From Gnetum montanum (taxonomy: Eukaryota > Streptophyta > Gnetopsida > Gnetales > Gnetaceae), in assembly GCA_015680685.1 (NCBI GenBank), contig MNCI01015613.1:62001-126000 (forward strand): 64,000 nt of DNA, in the 5' to 3' direction. The notes under the pieces are model-generated. The model searched no databases. It saw nothing but the letters and a program-made list of their open reading frames with translations, and was not told the origin of the DNA. A program made the position numbers and the translations under genes. Below are positions 10,073 through 21,299 of this stretch, one piece after another; the first letter of the stretch is position 1, and the number at the start of each line of letters is the position of its first letter.

Positions 10073-10954
10073 CTACTTGACCTGAGTAAGAGCGCTTAAT
10101 AAGTCTCGTCCACCTTCGTATTGCTTGTTGTCCTTCTCCTCTTCCATTCGCCCCAGGAGACAAATTTCCCTAGGAGGGATAACTTCAGGTTTGGGTTCAG
10201 ACCCTTTTAGGTGAGGTGGCGATGACCGTGCATGCGTAGCAGTGTTAGATTTTGGTGATGAGGACATAGATGCAGAGGATAAGGGAGTAGGATTGGAAGG
10301 ACCTGGGATGGTACCTTCCATTATCACCTCACCTGTCGAACGCTCTTCTCATTTCCTGGGATGGGAAGGCTTTGGTTCCATCTTATGGGGGGTGAGGACG
10401 ATTGAATGACTTGGCCCCCTGATGATGAATGACGCTATCGGTGTTAGTGCACGTGGTGGTGCGGCCTTGTTTATAGAAGATGCAAGGGTGGATGTCTGAG
10501 GAGGGACCCTTAGGACAAATGGTTCTTGTGGAAATTTATTAGCCGCTGGTGGTTTAGGTGCACTATGCTGAGGCACACAAACCAAAAATGGCTGCTGAGG
10601 TGGTTTAGGATTGCTGTCAACGTCGATAGTGTTAATGATGTAACCGGCATTGTTAACATTAAGCAGATATATGTAGACATGCATAGATTGATTTTTGAGG
10701 TGCTCGGGGTTGCTCTCGTCTAGAACAAGCTTCCCTTGATCAATCATTCATTGTATGTCATCTTTTAATGCCAAACAGTAATCTGTGTCGTGACCATACA
10801 CTTGACGGTAGTCACAGAACCACTCAAGCTTGAAATTCTTAGGAATTGGGGGCTCATTGGGCAAGGCCAAGGAGGGGTTCCTAAGGGGTTCATAGTGTCG
10901 TTGATGCCTTTTGATCACCTCCTTTAACATCCACTTATGTTGAATATACCCCAC
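10073..10954 (-). pseudogene. Gag nucleocapsid region and Pro-rich gag-protease linker (Tat)
   Basis: Minus frames 10954-10748, 10747-10349 and 10327-10073 are separated by single stops. The first contains WFCDYRQVYGHDTDYCLALK, the C-x-(H)-GHDT-x-x-C pattern typical of the gag zinc knuckle of Tat/Ogre elements, with the expected first histidine replaced. The next parts are proline- and serine-rich (KPPQQPF, PSHPRK, GPSNPTPL) and lead into protease. Its role would be RNA binding in the virus-like particle. It is inactivated by stops. Confidence 0.78.
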
Positions 10955-10963
10955 CCCCAGTAA

Positions 10964-11800
10964 TTATTTCAGAAGTTCTGAAGGCTTAACGGGTAGCGGG
11001 GTATATTTAGAGCAGTCTTTATGCTCAAAATTAGGTTTGGACGGAGTGGATGCTTCACGTGTTGAGGTGTAGGCTTGAGCAGCATTACTTGGTGTGGGTG
11101 AGAGGTTAGTTAGCACAGTGGCCACCTTCTTGTTGTTGGGATTGGCTTCATTTGCCACTGTGGCCACTATGGCTGTTGCAGCCTTACCCTTATCTTTATC
11201 CTTCTTTGTAAATGTGTTTTTTTATGCAACATAGGCCAAGTCTTTACTTACCTCAGTCGTGTCTTGTATGCTCTTGGTCTAGGAAAAATCCTAACTAAGA
11301 GTCTATGGAGCAAGATAATACAGTTTGGACTTAATGAATTCGTTCACTGCACCCTTAAAGATGGCTAGCAGATGAGCCTCCACGATAGGCTTGTAGATCC
11401 CATTAAGGGTAGCGCTCCACTGCTGTATAAATTTCTAGACTGGTTCCAAGGGATCTTGTTTCATGCTCATCAACTGATCTAGTGTAACCTCTGCTCTCAA
11501 GTTATACTTGAAACGAGTTACGAATTAAGTCAGCAGCTCCTCTAGGGTTGAGATAGAGAAGCATGGGAGCATGTGGTACCAGTCTAAGGCTTTGCCCATC
11601 AGAGACATAGCAAAGACACAGATGATTGTGTGTGAACATTATTGCAAAATAAGGGACTCAAATCTAAATGTAACAAGATGTGTGTTGGAGTCACCCTCCC
11701 CATTGTATTTTGTGAAGTGGGGGAGTGGCATCTCGGGGGGTAGTGTTAGCATGGGGACTACCAGGCTAATGGGATCATCAAGGTAGAAATCCATGATTTG
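10964..11800 (-). pseudogene. Gag capsid domain (Retrotrans_gag type), Tat element
   Basis: Translated on the minus strand, this gives LPHFTKYNGEGDSNTH, then FAMSLMGKALDWYHMLP, a threonine/serine-leucine helix with FVTRFKYNLRAE, LMSMKQDPLEPV, KFIQQWSATLNGI and AHLLAIFKGAVNEF. This is the classic plant gag capsid pattern. About six in-frame stops are present. The end (11167-10964, alanine/threonine-rich) runs into the zinc-knuckle part. Gag proteins form the cytoplasmic particle in which reverse transcription occurs. Confidence 0.85.
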
Positions 11801-11840
11801 CACCATGTCAGCACCGGTGGTCTTGAGGCATCTAACATCT

Positions 11841-12907
11841 TCAGTAAGGGTCTAGATAAGTTGGAATGCTTGATCCAGACTTGGGGACAACATATATGGT
11901 TGGGGAGCTACAAGGGCAACTCCCATTGGTGGTGTAGTAGGGACAGTAGCCTAGCTCATAGGTAGTGCTGTTGGGGCAGCCCCTATGAAGGGTGCTATTG
12001 GTGTTTTCCACCACCCAATGGGTGGTGCTATTGGGGTAGCAACAGCTAGTGATGCTATAGGGTTGGCAGTTCATGTAACTAGTGGGGTAGACCAGGGTCC
12101 TGCGCTTAGTTGTGCTACTTGCGGGATATGGTATGTTTGGTGGTGAGCATAGTGGGACATTTGAAAAGGTTACAAAACAAGGGGAAAGTGAATGGGATCC
12201 ACCATCTAGTTGGGGGTGGACCCGCCATTGATGAAGATATAGGAGTAGATGCTGAAATGGATGTGGAACCTGCATGCAAATGCGACGTAGGCACAGTATG
12301 AACGTAGGGTAGGGTAGCCATGATCAGTGTTTGATACGCTAAGGGAATGGATTGGGAGACTAAGTGTGGTGGGGGGGGGTGTAATGCTTGGAAATGAAAT
12401 GGAGGAATAGGCATGTTGATATGCCAAGTGCATGGCATGGCTACCTGTTGTCGATGAAACTACGAGTTGTAACGGATTAGAGGTAATCACGAAGGGGGTA
12501 GCTGTGAAGAGCGGGTTCGACCAGAAAGATGGGGTGGGAGGAATGATGGCAGGGTTAGTTTGACCCCCACCTTTGAACTATGAATCCAGCTCCTCTTGCC
12601 CATCTTGAAATGCCTCGTCATAGCGAGACGTCATGTCCCATTGCTCCCTAGGCCTAGTTACTCGTATCAGCTGGTGTAAGATCCACCGATACGTTTGCAT
12701 CAGAGGAATGGAAATGCCAGGAGTGGGAACAAATTCTCTCCCATTGTGGTAAGTGAACTTAAAGTTACATTTTTCTTTGAGCTCTTGGACATCTAAGGGT
12801 AGATTTTCCTGGACCTTATCACAGAGAAAATTGTAAAGCTTAACATGCTCTGCCAAGCACTCAAGTGATCGATTTTGGATCCTGAGAGATCGGCGTGGTC
12901 CTAGCAT
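11841..12907 (-). pseudogene. Gag N-terminal region, Pro/Ser/Thr-rich (Tat)
   Basis: Minus frame 12907-12578 (109 residues; QENLPLDVQELKEKCNFKF, GREFVPTPGISIPL, EQWDMTSRYDEAF) has coding character. It is followed by a low-complexity region in frame 12490-12206 and its neighbours (SITPPPTTLSLPIHSLSVS). No domain is recognised. Position and composition fit the variable N-terminal part of a plant gag polyprotein, preceding the capsid. Stops and frameshifts interrupt it. Confidence 0.55.
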
Positions 12908-12940
12908 TGGGCTAGGTGATTGCTCGGCACCTGTGGTGCC

Positions 12941-13351
12941 CTAAACTGAAAAGGGGACCTCAACATTGGGGGTAATAATAGTGGTGCTTGAGGAAATCAT
13001 TTTCATAAAGCTAAAATGGTTTGCAAACAAGAAAAAACATGGATCAAAAGGTGATTGAAGGCTTTCTATCCTACAGGGTTCTAAAGGAACCATCGTTACG
13101 ACCAACTTGTACCACTGGTGTGTAAACAACCGCAAAGGTGTCACGTTTACACTAATAGGTAATGGGGTACAGAGAGCATGTAGGACTACCCATGAAGCAC
13201 TAAAAGGCCCTCCTTCTAGCACCAAAAACTGTAGCGACTGAAAACATCGGTGGTTGGAAACACCGAGAGGTTGCCGAGTGAACAGTTTAACCCCGGATCC
13301 GTGTGAGGGTCGTGCTAGATAAAATGGAAATGAGGTGCTTTGGTCGATCAA
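12941..13351 (-). pseudogene. Unrecognised open frame upstream of gag
   Basis: A 136-residue minus-strand frame with no recognised motif. It lies between the inverted ORF-X fragment and the gag N-terminus, so it may be the joint between an ORF1-like protein and gag or simply leader sequence. Composition is not clearly biased. Confidence 0.3.
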
Positions 13352-13489
13352 ACAGGGACTTAACTAGTGTAAATTAACCTTTCGTAAATGTTATTTTAAA
13401 TGTTAAATATGCAAGGTATAACCAATGATTAATAAATGCAGGAATGCAGAAAATAATGTTAGACAACGATAACAATGAAGAAATAACAG

Positions 13490-14110
13490 AATTCTGCAAA
13501 TTGCCATAAGGAAGCTATCAAGAAGGCATGATGCACATTGAAACAAGACTCAGGCTTCTTATGAAGCTTGACCATTTCAACTTGCAAACCTTTGCAGAGA
13601 TGCTCGACCTAGTTTTAATAGGTCCTCTCTTCCATGACCTCCCTCATTACCCAAGCTTGCTCAATCCCAATGAGTTTGCCTTGAGAAAGTAGCTTGGGAA
13701 AAGCATGGGCACGAAAGATGGGGTAAACCATTTTAGCTACTTTTAGTTTGGCTATTTTAATAGGGATACCCTTTCACCCTTTTGTTGCCCCTAGCCACTC
13801 CTCAATGTCCCCCTAATGGTTTGCCTCCTTTTTGGTCTTTTCTCCTATGGGAAGACAATCAGTAGGGACGCCGAAGAGGTCCACAAATAGTTGGTCATTG
13901 ATCTCAACAACCACTAGCACACCATGCACACATGTGTGGAAGTGGTTCACCTTTTCAAAAAAGGATTTAGCAAGGACAAGCATCTTAGCAGCAAGGACGC
14001 TTGGGTTCATGGCCAAGAATAATTCCATGAGTCCAACGTCCTAAAGGTTTTTGGCGAGCGATACCAAGACCCCTTTGCAAAGCCAATGTTGGGTTTCGTC
14101 CACCTCCTTG
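13490..14110 (-). pseudogene. Second, inverted copy of the ORF-X 5' part
   Basis: On the minus strand this matches plus-strand 5720-6345 almost throughout: MELFLAMNPSVLAAKMLVLA, HGVLVVVEINDQLFVDLFGV, KTKKEANH, AKMVYPIFRAHAFPKLLSQG, HLCKGLQVEMVKLHKKPESC. The match ends near 13485 (plus copy about 6347). Where the plus copy has TAA after PNLLS, this copy has CAA, so a C-to-T change made that stop. It lies upstream of minus-strand gag, the position of ORF1 in Ogre elements. Confidence 0.85.
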
Positions 14111-14849
14111 TAATTGAAGTAAATGTTAGCCTCACTATGTAGCATAGCCACCAGTTTGAAGAAAAACTTGCGTTGAAGTCACTAGCTTTATGCTAAAAGC
14201 CTTGGTGCATGCATGGTTAACTTTTGGAGCATTCTGTTGATCTGCATTCTTTACTATGCTACATAGTGTAGAAGCTAATGTAACTTGCATTTCTATTAAA
14301 ACTGCGATGGAAAAAATCTGCTTATTTTTCCCTTGCTACGCTATGCTATGCTATGTAGCGTAGTACTCTGTATTGGTTGATTTCTAATTTTTCCTTGCGT
14401 GAACATCTTCTACTAAAGCCTACATTTTAGACACTTGATTGATTTTTTGAAGGCTTGCTACACTGCGCAACATAGCGTAGCGTAGCAGACTTCTCCACTA
14501 GAAAAATTGCCGAACTATTTTGTCCATCCTGAGCACTGCCGACAACTCCAAGCATGGTTTCTGAATAGACTATTAGCTAGGTGAATCACCCAGGTGGGTA
14601 GACCGGAGAGTCCATCAGGCCTGTTAGCTTTGGAGGTAGAAAACTTGCTGAACTAAATAGTCTAAACGTAGTGCATTCATTTCCTATCAAACTATCATGA
14701 GGCTACACTTGTGGAAATTTTTACCTCATTTCCAAGACCCTGGTGAAGCAAGAGTGCCTTGAAATTTTATGGTGTTTCAATACACAGTAGGCATAAAATA
14801 GGAGGGCACCTAATGGCTAATCGCTAATTCAGAAAGTAGCATACTTTGC
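14110..14849. other. Non-coding junction between Tat remains and Athila element
   Basis: No gene seen. It contains several TACGCTA/TAGCGTA motifs, with a perfect 8-bp inverted repeat CTACGCTA/TAGCGTAG (14336-14343 and 14356-14363, 12-base loop). The junction with the truncated Athila element lies somewhere in the right half; no LTR was found. Confidence 0.5.
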
Positions 14850-15330
14850 ATGGAATCTGCTAAGAGCCTGACATGTGAGCATGTCATGAGCATGGATGAA
14901 CTTGAGCATGTTCATCACCAACTCTTTGAAGATACAAATGATGATACCCACTACGGAGAGTTGGAAATTCTAGATAAATTTAAGCAAGAGGCCCTTGAAC
15001 TGAAAAAATTACCGATTGAAATGGAATACATATTTTTGAAAAATAAGAAGCTAGTTATAGTCAATGCAAGACTTGCTCTAAAACAGAAAGAGATGCTATT
15101 GAAGGTAGTTGAAAGATGATCAACAACTTTTTCTTGGTCATATCCTGAACTCACAAGGATTGATTCTAGGATATGCTAACATCGCATCTACACTAACCTA
15201 GCCATGAAGCCAAAATGATAGTCATAGAGGCAACTGATCCCCAAATTGAAGCAAATTGTCAAAGAGGAAATTGAGCAACTCCTCAAGGTGGGGTTCATCT
15301 ATCCCATTGCAAAGAGCGAGTGGGTTAGCC
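14850..15330 (+). pseudogene. Athila pol: region before reverse transcriptase
   Basis: An open frame of 89 residues (14850-15119) followed by frame changes. LELKKLPIEMEYIFL, LVIVNARLALKQKEMLLKVV, then EEIEQLLKVGFIYPIAKSEW and IVPKKGGKW form the segment that precedes RT in Athila-type gypsy elements. Gag, protease and 5' LTR are absent upstream, so the element is 5'-truncated. Confidence 0.82.
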
Positions 15331-16000
15331 GACTTATAATTGTGCCAAAAAAAGGTGGTAAGTGGCAAGTGTGCAATGATTTATGGTTCTAAACATTGCA
15401 ACATTCAAGGATCACTTTCCATTACCATTTGTTAACTAGGTGCTCAACACAATATCAAGGCACTGCTACTACAGCTTCCTAGATGGTTATAGTGCCTATA
15501 ACCAAATTCAAATTACACCATAGAACTAAGCAAAGACAATGTTCATGAGTCCTTGGGGGACTTTTGCATATTGTAAGATGCTATCTGGTCTATGAAATGC
15601 TCTTGCACATTTCAACACCTGGTCTAGAACATCTTTCAATAGTAGAGTAGTAGTGGTGTAGAAGTCTTCATGGATGACTTCTCCACATATGGAGCTACAT
15701 TTGAAAAAATCCTAGACTACCTTAACCCCAAGTGCTAAGATGATGTGTTGAAACTAACTTATGGCTCAATTGGTAGAAAAGTCATCTCATGATCTAGGAG
15801 GGTATTGTAATAGGGCACAAAATCTCATAAGTAGGAATTAAGGTGGACCCTAAAAAGATAAGGAATAACCCATCAACCAAAAACAGTTAAAGATGTTCAT
15901 TCATTCCTTGGATATACTAGCTACTTCTGATGATTCATAGAAAATTTCCCTAAGATTGTAAAACTGTTGGTCGAGCTGACAAAGAAAGATGCTCCTTTTG
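15330..16000 (+). pseudogene. Athila reverse transcriptase, degenerate
   Basis: Readable in changing frames: GGKWQVCND, a FLDG-like block near 15478, FMSPWGTFAY near 15540 and the active-site block VEVFMDDFSTYGATFEKIL at about 15655-15715. VEVFMDDFS is typical of Athila, where other gypsy elements have YIDD or YMDD. Downstream are HSFLGYTSYF and KIVKLLVELTKKDAPF. Stops are common. Confidence 0.85.
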
Positions 16001-16450
16001 TCTAGACCTCAGAATGTGAAAAAGCGTTCTAGTAATTAAAAGAAAGGCTTGTGGAAAATCCAATTCTAAAAGCACCTAATTGGTCTAGACTATTTCATAT
16101 CATGATAGATGCATTGAATTATGCCTTGGGAGCTATGCTGATGTAGTTATATGACATGAAACGTCCATACTATATCCACTCCACTAGCCAAAATATTGTG
16201 GATGCACAATTGAATTACACCATCACAGAGAAAGAATTGATGGATGTGGTGTTTACTTTAGAAAAATTCAAGAACTATGTGCTTGGATATAATATATTTA
16301 TGCACACTAATCACAGTGTTATTTGCTTCCTAATGAACAAGACAACGGTGAGCCCCCATGCATATAGTGGTTGGTGATCTTGTAGGAATTTGATCTTACA
16401 ATGGTAGATCGAAAGAGCATTGAGAATGTGGTTGCTGATCACTTGTCTTG
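16000..16450 (+). pseudogene. Athila RNase H, degenerate
   Basis: ERLVENPILKAPNW, HIMIDALNYALGAML, then the open frame 16156-16377: YYIHSTSQNIVDAQLNYTIT and EKELMDVVFTLEKFKNYVLG, followed by MHTNHSVI and a block ending in VVADHLS. These are the RT-linked RNase H motifs. There is only one RNase H here, unlike the Tat pol at the left of the window. Confidence 0.85.
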
Positions 16451-16689
16451 ATTGTGATGGGACAATAAAGAGGATGAAAGCCCATTATCTAATACATTTC
16501 CTAATGAACTCTTCTTTGCTAGGGCTATATCTAAATAAATGCCCAATGAGCCAAAATGATATGATAATATTCTCACCAATCTTCTCACTTAGGAGATGCC
16601 ACAAGGGTTGGACCACCGGAAGAAAGAGCAATTTCTTCACCAAGTAAAGCACTTCATGGAGATCAATAGACACCTCTACAAGGTGTGTG

Positions 16690-17790
16690 TTGATGGCCTA
16701 GTTCACTAGTGTATCCTTGATGTTGACCAACTGCACGTTCTCTAAGATGCTCATGAAGGTCCTTGCAGAGGACACTATGCTGAGAGACACAGTCATTAAA
16801 GTTCTAATGGTAGGGTACTACTGGCCAACACTCTTCAAGGATGCTCACCATTTCATCTACTCTTATGAACAATGCCAAGGAGATGGTGGAATGATTGCTT
16901 GAATGGAGGAACCTCAACAATGGCTTCAACCATTAGAACCATTTGACATTTGGGGCATTGATTTCATGGGTCCCATCATGCCCATGTCAAATGGAAAGGC
17001 ATACATCATAGTCACTATTTACTATTATATAAAATGGGTAGAAGCAGTAACTATCATCAACTATACATCCTCTATTGCTACTCAATTTGTACAAAAAAAA
17101 TGTTGTAACTAGGTTTGGTGTGCCATGGGCATCAATTTCTGATAATGAAACTTATTTTATAGGCATTACTTTTTGGAAGCTTATGCAATGCTTGGGGGTT
17201 GGACACAAACTCATAACACCTTACCACTTCCAAACTAATTTTCAAGCTAAGGTTACTAATAGGGAAATCACAAGGATACTAACAAGAACTATTAGCAAGT
17301 ATAGGAAGGACTGGAGCACAAAACTTAATGATGTGCTCTGGGCCTACCACTCAACTTGGAAACTTCCTATAGGCTACTCTCCCTTTGAGCTTGTGTATGA
17401 CAAACTACCAATACTTCCTATTCAATATAAACTCCGTACACTTTCAACAGCTTGTGACCTTGACCTTGACTTAAGTCAAGCCCAAAAAGAAAGACTTATG
17501 AATCTCAACCTACTAGATGAAAATTGATTAGTAGCCCTATCATCTAATGAGTTGCACAAGACCTATAACAAAAAGTTTCATGACCTAAAAATTAGAAAAG
17601 TCAAATTTCAACCAGGAAATAAAGTTCTTTACTAGAACCCCACACATGTACCTCAATGAACCAAGTTCCAAATGCTATGGGAAGGACCTTACATCATTTA
17701 CAAAACTTTTGCTTTTGGGGCCATGATGATCTATAAACCTGAGAGCCCAAACAAGAGACAGCTACTCAACATCTAACAAATTAAACCTTT
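16690..17790 (+). pseudogene. Athila integrase, degenerate
   Basis: A zinc-finger-like region (DAHEGPCRGHYA, YWPTLFKDAHHF) is followed by the core: WGIDFMGPIMPMSNGKAYII (first acidic residue), FGVPWASISDNETYF (second, in SDNE), and the region of the third acidic residue at about 17240-17260, where TNREI matches the family NREIKR block. Then come KDWSTKLNDVLWAYHSTWK and SPFELVYDKLPILPI. The C-terminal tail (KTYNKKFHD, QPGNKVLY, LLNI) ends near 17780. Two frame breaks, near 16902 and 17100, and a stop after LLDEN show that it is dead. Confidence 0.87.
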
Positions 17791-19983
17791 CCATGAGCAT
17801 ATACTAACTAACACAATAAGCACCTCATCTGATGGACAACCACGCTTCCTATTTCAAATCTCCTCCTTCCAACTTAGTCACAGGGGAGATGGCCACTCAT
17901 GCTAATCATACAAAGAAGCTCCTTAGTTTTTCAACTTTTTTGTTTTACACATTTTTTATTTTACAACTTTTTGTTTTACATGTTCTTTATTTTACATCTT
18001 TTTTTAATGTTATTAATCTTTTCTAATTTTTGTTTTACACCATTGTTCTTACATTTTCTATTTTTGGAATATTTTACACTTTCTTTTATATTTTCTTTTA
18101 TTTGGTGTGATTTTCTAACTTTTTGTTAATAAAGTGCCAAGTACATTGGTAATGCATTCCCTGATGGTGGTATGTACTATTTTTGTTATTTGATTGTTGG
18201 TATTTAGTTTTTGGCTTTGAATTTCGTTATGGATAATTAGGACATGGTTTTCTTTCCATGCAATAGGCAGTGAGTCCATAGCATCCACCCATCCAGATAC
18301 TCAATGGTTTTCCTTGTTTTGAAAACATGCAATCCCTTTTTCATTAATAAAACTTTAATAAATTTGTGACTTTACTAGTTTCTAAAATTGAGAAGGATTT
18401 GAAGGTTTGAACAGGGTGTGGCTTCAAGGGGATTTGGTATTCTTTGTGCTTTTCTGTTTGCCTAGGTGCATATGTGTTTTCATGAATTTCTTACCATTCC
18501 ATGTCATCAAATAAAAGGAAGTTGAATAAGTCCTTACATGATGTGGTTCTTATCAGAAAAAAATGATGAGAATTCAAGGCACACCCCTTGGACAAAATAA
18601 ATGCATACGTCCTTGCATCATGTGGTTCTCATCAAAAGAAAAAAAAGAAGATGAGGATTCAATGCACATCACTTGGACAAAATACATGCATGTGTCTTTT
18701 CATTATGTGGTTCCCATTGCAAAAAAGGAAAAAAACAATGGGAATTCAAAGTGCACCAGCTAAACCAAATTAATAGGCTACAAGCACTAGTTATGGGACT
18801 CGTCTCCTTTAACTAAGGCCCTTCCTCACTTCCTACTTCTTCTCTAATAAGAAATGGTGGTTATTCTGTGTGAGCATTCTTGTGTCTCAGGGGATAGATT
18901 AGTCTTAAAATGTCGATGTGAAGTCACTGAAAGTGGTTGGTTTTGGTCTAGACTAAGGATGGATCCTATCAAGTCATTTAACCACATAATCCACAAGGAA
19001 TTTCATGTGACCATAATTAAGAACTCCATTCCACTCTTTATCTCATCCATCTATGCTTTACATGTCTCACCTCACTACTAGTTTCATGTTTTGGTTTGAT
19101 GTCCTAGTTTGATGTGTTAGAATTTTTAGTTAGTTACTTCTGGGCTTTTGTACTTAACCTATTGTAACCATTAATAATCCACGGAGCCCATGGACTCTTT
19201 GGTTTGAAGTTATGCAAGGGAAAAAAGGCTTGTGCATACTTTGGGAAGGACCAACTTGCATATCTTTTGGTTGGGTTAGTTAAGTTTTTTATCCTTAGAC
19301 ACTCTTACAATCAAATTCTTTTTTTCTATTCCATCAATGACATCCAATTGTACACATCTTTACAAAAATTTTAGTGAGCTTTTCTTTTTATTGTCGTGAA
19401 TTCTTATATCCTCTTCAATTATTTCCTTGTGTTGAATGTTTTTGCAATTGTTGGACCACTTATCTACTTTGCACTATTTGTTAGCCTCCATGCTAACACT
19501 ATCAATGAAACTAATCTACCACAATTACAACTTAGCTAAGTGCAACCATCGATGAGACAAGGCATTTAACCTCTATGTGTTACACATTACATACTAATTC
19601 ATGATCCTATTATGATTGCAGTGGAAACCATGGACTAGAAGTAGGACTATCTTCACCAAGGATGATGCAGCAGTATCACACAATTAGGACCATTTTTGAT
19701 CACTAGATCTTTTCCCTCTTCCTCTCTCTCATTCTTCTACTACTAAGAGGAGTTGGATGTCAGTGTTATCTAGGGTGTTCACTTCTTCTATCATGAACAC
19801 CCAATGTTGTAAAAATATTGTAATTCCGTACACTTGGATACTCAGAGTCTATATGTTTGTTTCATTTGAGTCATTTTGTAATGTCAGTTAATAATCCCAT
19901 ACTTACCTAATATATTATGTTGTATAGAACTTTTTCCTCCTCTTACTCACTTGAGGATGATTTTTCATTTAGTCGTGGGGGTA
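17790..19983 (+). other. 3' UTR of Athila element 1
   Basis: Non-coding, T-rich at first (TTTTGTTTTACA repeats 17930-18130), then a triplicated hairpin block (18541-18750), a conserved GGCTACAAGCACTAGTTATGG segment and finally GTCGTGGGGGTA, the probable polypurine tract directly before the LTR. The same landmarks in the same order occur at 37545-39329 in element 2, so both belong to one family. Confidence 0.75.
18541..18750 (+). repeat. Three tandem A-loop hairpins in the Athila 3' UTR
   Basis: Units of about 80-85 bp each contain ATGTGGTTC..., an A-rich loop and ...GAATTC or GATTC. Stem pairs are TTCTTATC 18547-18554 with GATGAGAA 18565-18572, TTCTCATC 18626-18633 with GATGAGGA 18650-18657, and TTCCCATTG 18711-18719 with CAATGGGAA 18736-18744. 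Units also share CACNNCTTGGACAAAATA. Element 2 has one such hairpin at the matching place. Confidence 0.82.
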
Positions 19984-20880
19984 TGATGAATCATCGTTTG
20001 TTGTCTGCCGCAATGTCATGTACACAACATTAGGGCCACGACATTGTCAAGTCTCTAGCATCAAGGCATTTATCCTGGCCTATTCTAGTTTTTTTTTCAC
20101 TCTTAGTTAGAGTATTGAAGCTCTTGTAGTTTATTTTCCTTAGAGATAGAATATTTTCTAAGTGCCCGCAGAAAGAGTCTAAAGTGTGTACGGTTCTTTG
20201 TTCAAGCACTGATGTACCTGAGCACAACAGTGTGATGGAAATAAAACGAACTCTTTTAAAAATCCTTGCAACACTTAGAATAGATTAATATTTTCTTTAT
20301 TTCATTTTACTTTCTTACTCTTTCTTTTAATGCATTTGAATTAAGAAAATTATTTTTAGTAGTTAATGAACACAAGCACGACCACTTGAAGCATTCATAT
20401 AGTACTTGGTAACCCAACAACACTTAACGTTTGGTAACCCAGCAACACTTAACGTTTGGTAACCTAGCACTATTATATGTGTTCAGGATGTGTCTAGGAA
20501 AGTGGAATAGTTACTTGTGTTAGGCTAGCTAGGCAATAGATGAATTAGATCTTTAATTACTCTACTCTTTGTTCTTGTTGTAGGCAATCAAATCCATGAA
20601 ATATAAAGTAAGAAAAATCATATACCTCAGTTACACTTAAACCATACCCTCAAACTTCACAAGTGTAGTAAGAAAAATCATATACCTCAATTACACTTAA
20701 ACCATACCCTCAAACTTCACAAGTGTAGTTGGGAAGACAACAAACGTTCTCATTGCTCATTTCACTTCCTCGAAGAGCTAGTGCATTGGATAACTATAGG
20801 TCCATGGAATTTGATCAAATCACGCATAACACCTTAGTGATTCATATGGTTGGATGTAGGGGTACCTCGCCCCTCATCCA
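19984..20880 (+). repeat. 3' LTR of Athila element 1
   Basis: It starts TGATGA directly after the GTGGGGGTA purine tract and ends CTCATCCA. It aligns along its length with the LTRs of element 2: the GATAGAATATTTTC block, AAGCACTGATGTACCTGAGC, the TAACGTTTGGTAACC block, AGAAAAATCATATACCTC, and GGTTGGATGTAGGGGTACCTCGCCCCTCATC at the end. The GATATC palindromes of element 2 are decayed here. A 60-bp tandem duplication lies inside. No 5' partner exists in the window. Confidence 0.85.
20607..20726. repeat. 60-bp tandem duplication inside LTR
   Basis: 20607-20666 and 20667-20726 differ at a single visible base (CTCAGTT versus CTCAATT). It covers the AGAAAAATCATATACCTC block that is single-copy in the element 2 LTRs. 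Confidence 0.92.
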
Positions 20881-21240
20881 TATAACACTCTAATGTTTTA
20901 GGCTTAGGATCTTAGAAATGTTATTTATTTTTATATGCTTGGTTTTTAAGTATAAGGTTGTACTTTGATGTAATATGGTCTAATGTTACATTGTGTTATG
21001 GATGGTGATACATGCTAGTGTATTCTAACATCTTTCTTATGCTTATGCTTATGGTTATGTATCTTAGGGTTTAAACCCTTGATTCCTTGTTTATCTATAT
21101 TTGATACATTGGCATATTACTTATAATCAATACACCATTTTTTATTTGCTTATAAGCTTATGCATAATGTATCTTGGAATAACCCCTCATGTATCTCTCT
21201 TAACTTATGCATAGATGATTTAAAATTTTTTTTTTCATGT
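20881..21240. repeat. Dispersed repeat R1, copy 1 (truncated)
   Basis: It begins TATAACACTCTAATG and shares TTAGGATCTTAG, TATGCTTGG, TTCTTATGCTTATG, TTTAAACCCTTGATTCCTTG, GATACATTGGCAT and GCTTATAAGCTTATGCAT with copies at 23345 and 55128. It abuts the Athila LTR end exactly, so the Athila element probably inserted near the left end of this repeat. Confidence 0.72.
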
Positions 21241-21263
21241 GCACATAGAGGGGGTGTGGCCTA

Positions 21264-21294
21264 GGGGAAAGGGGGGAGGATTGGGAAGAGAGGG
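21264..21294 (+). other. G-rich purine tract with G-quadruplex pattern
   Basis: Four G runs of 4, 6, 3 and 3 with loops of 3, 6 and 6 bases fit the usual G3+ N1-7 rule. It sits in an otherwise AT-rich area and could also be the polypurine tract of a decayed LTR element. Confidence 0.5.
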
Positions 21295-21299
21295 AGTTT

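Noticed and set aside
11841-12490. Serine/proline-rich minus-strand frames as separate secreted or cell-wall genes
   Set aside because: They lie between the gag N-terminal part and the capsid and are best explained as the low-complexity linker of gag.
17832-18129. Membrane-protein-like frames rich in F and L
   Set aside because: They come from the TTTTGTTTTACA repeats of the Athila 3' UTR, which occur again at 37570-37740.
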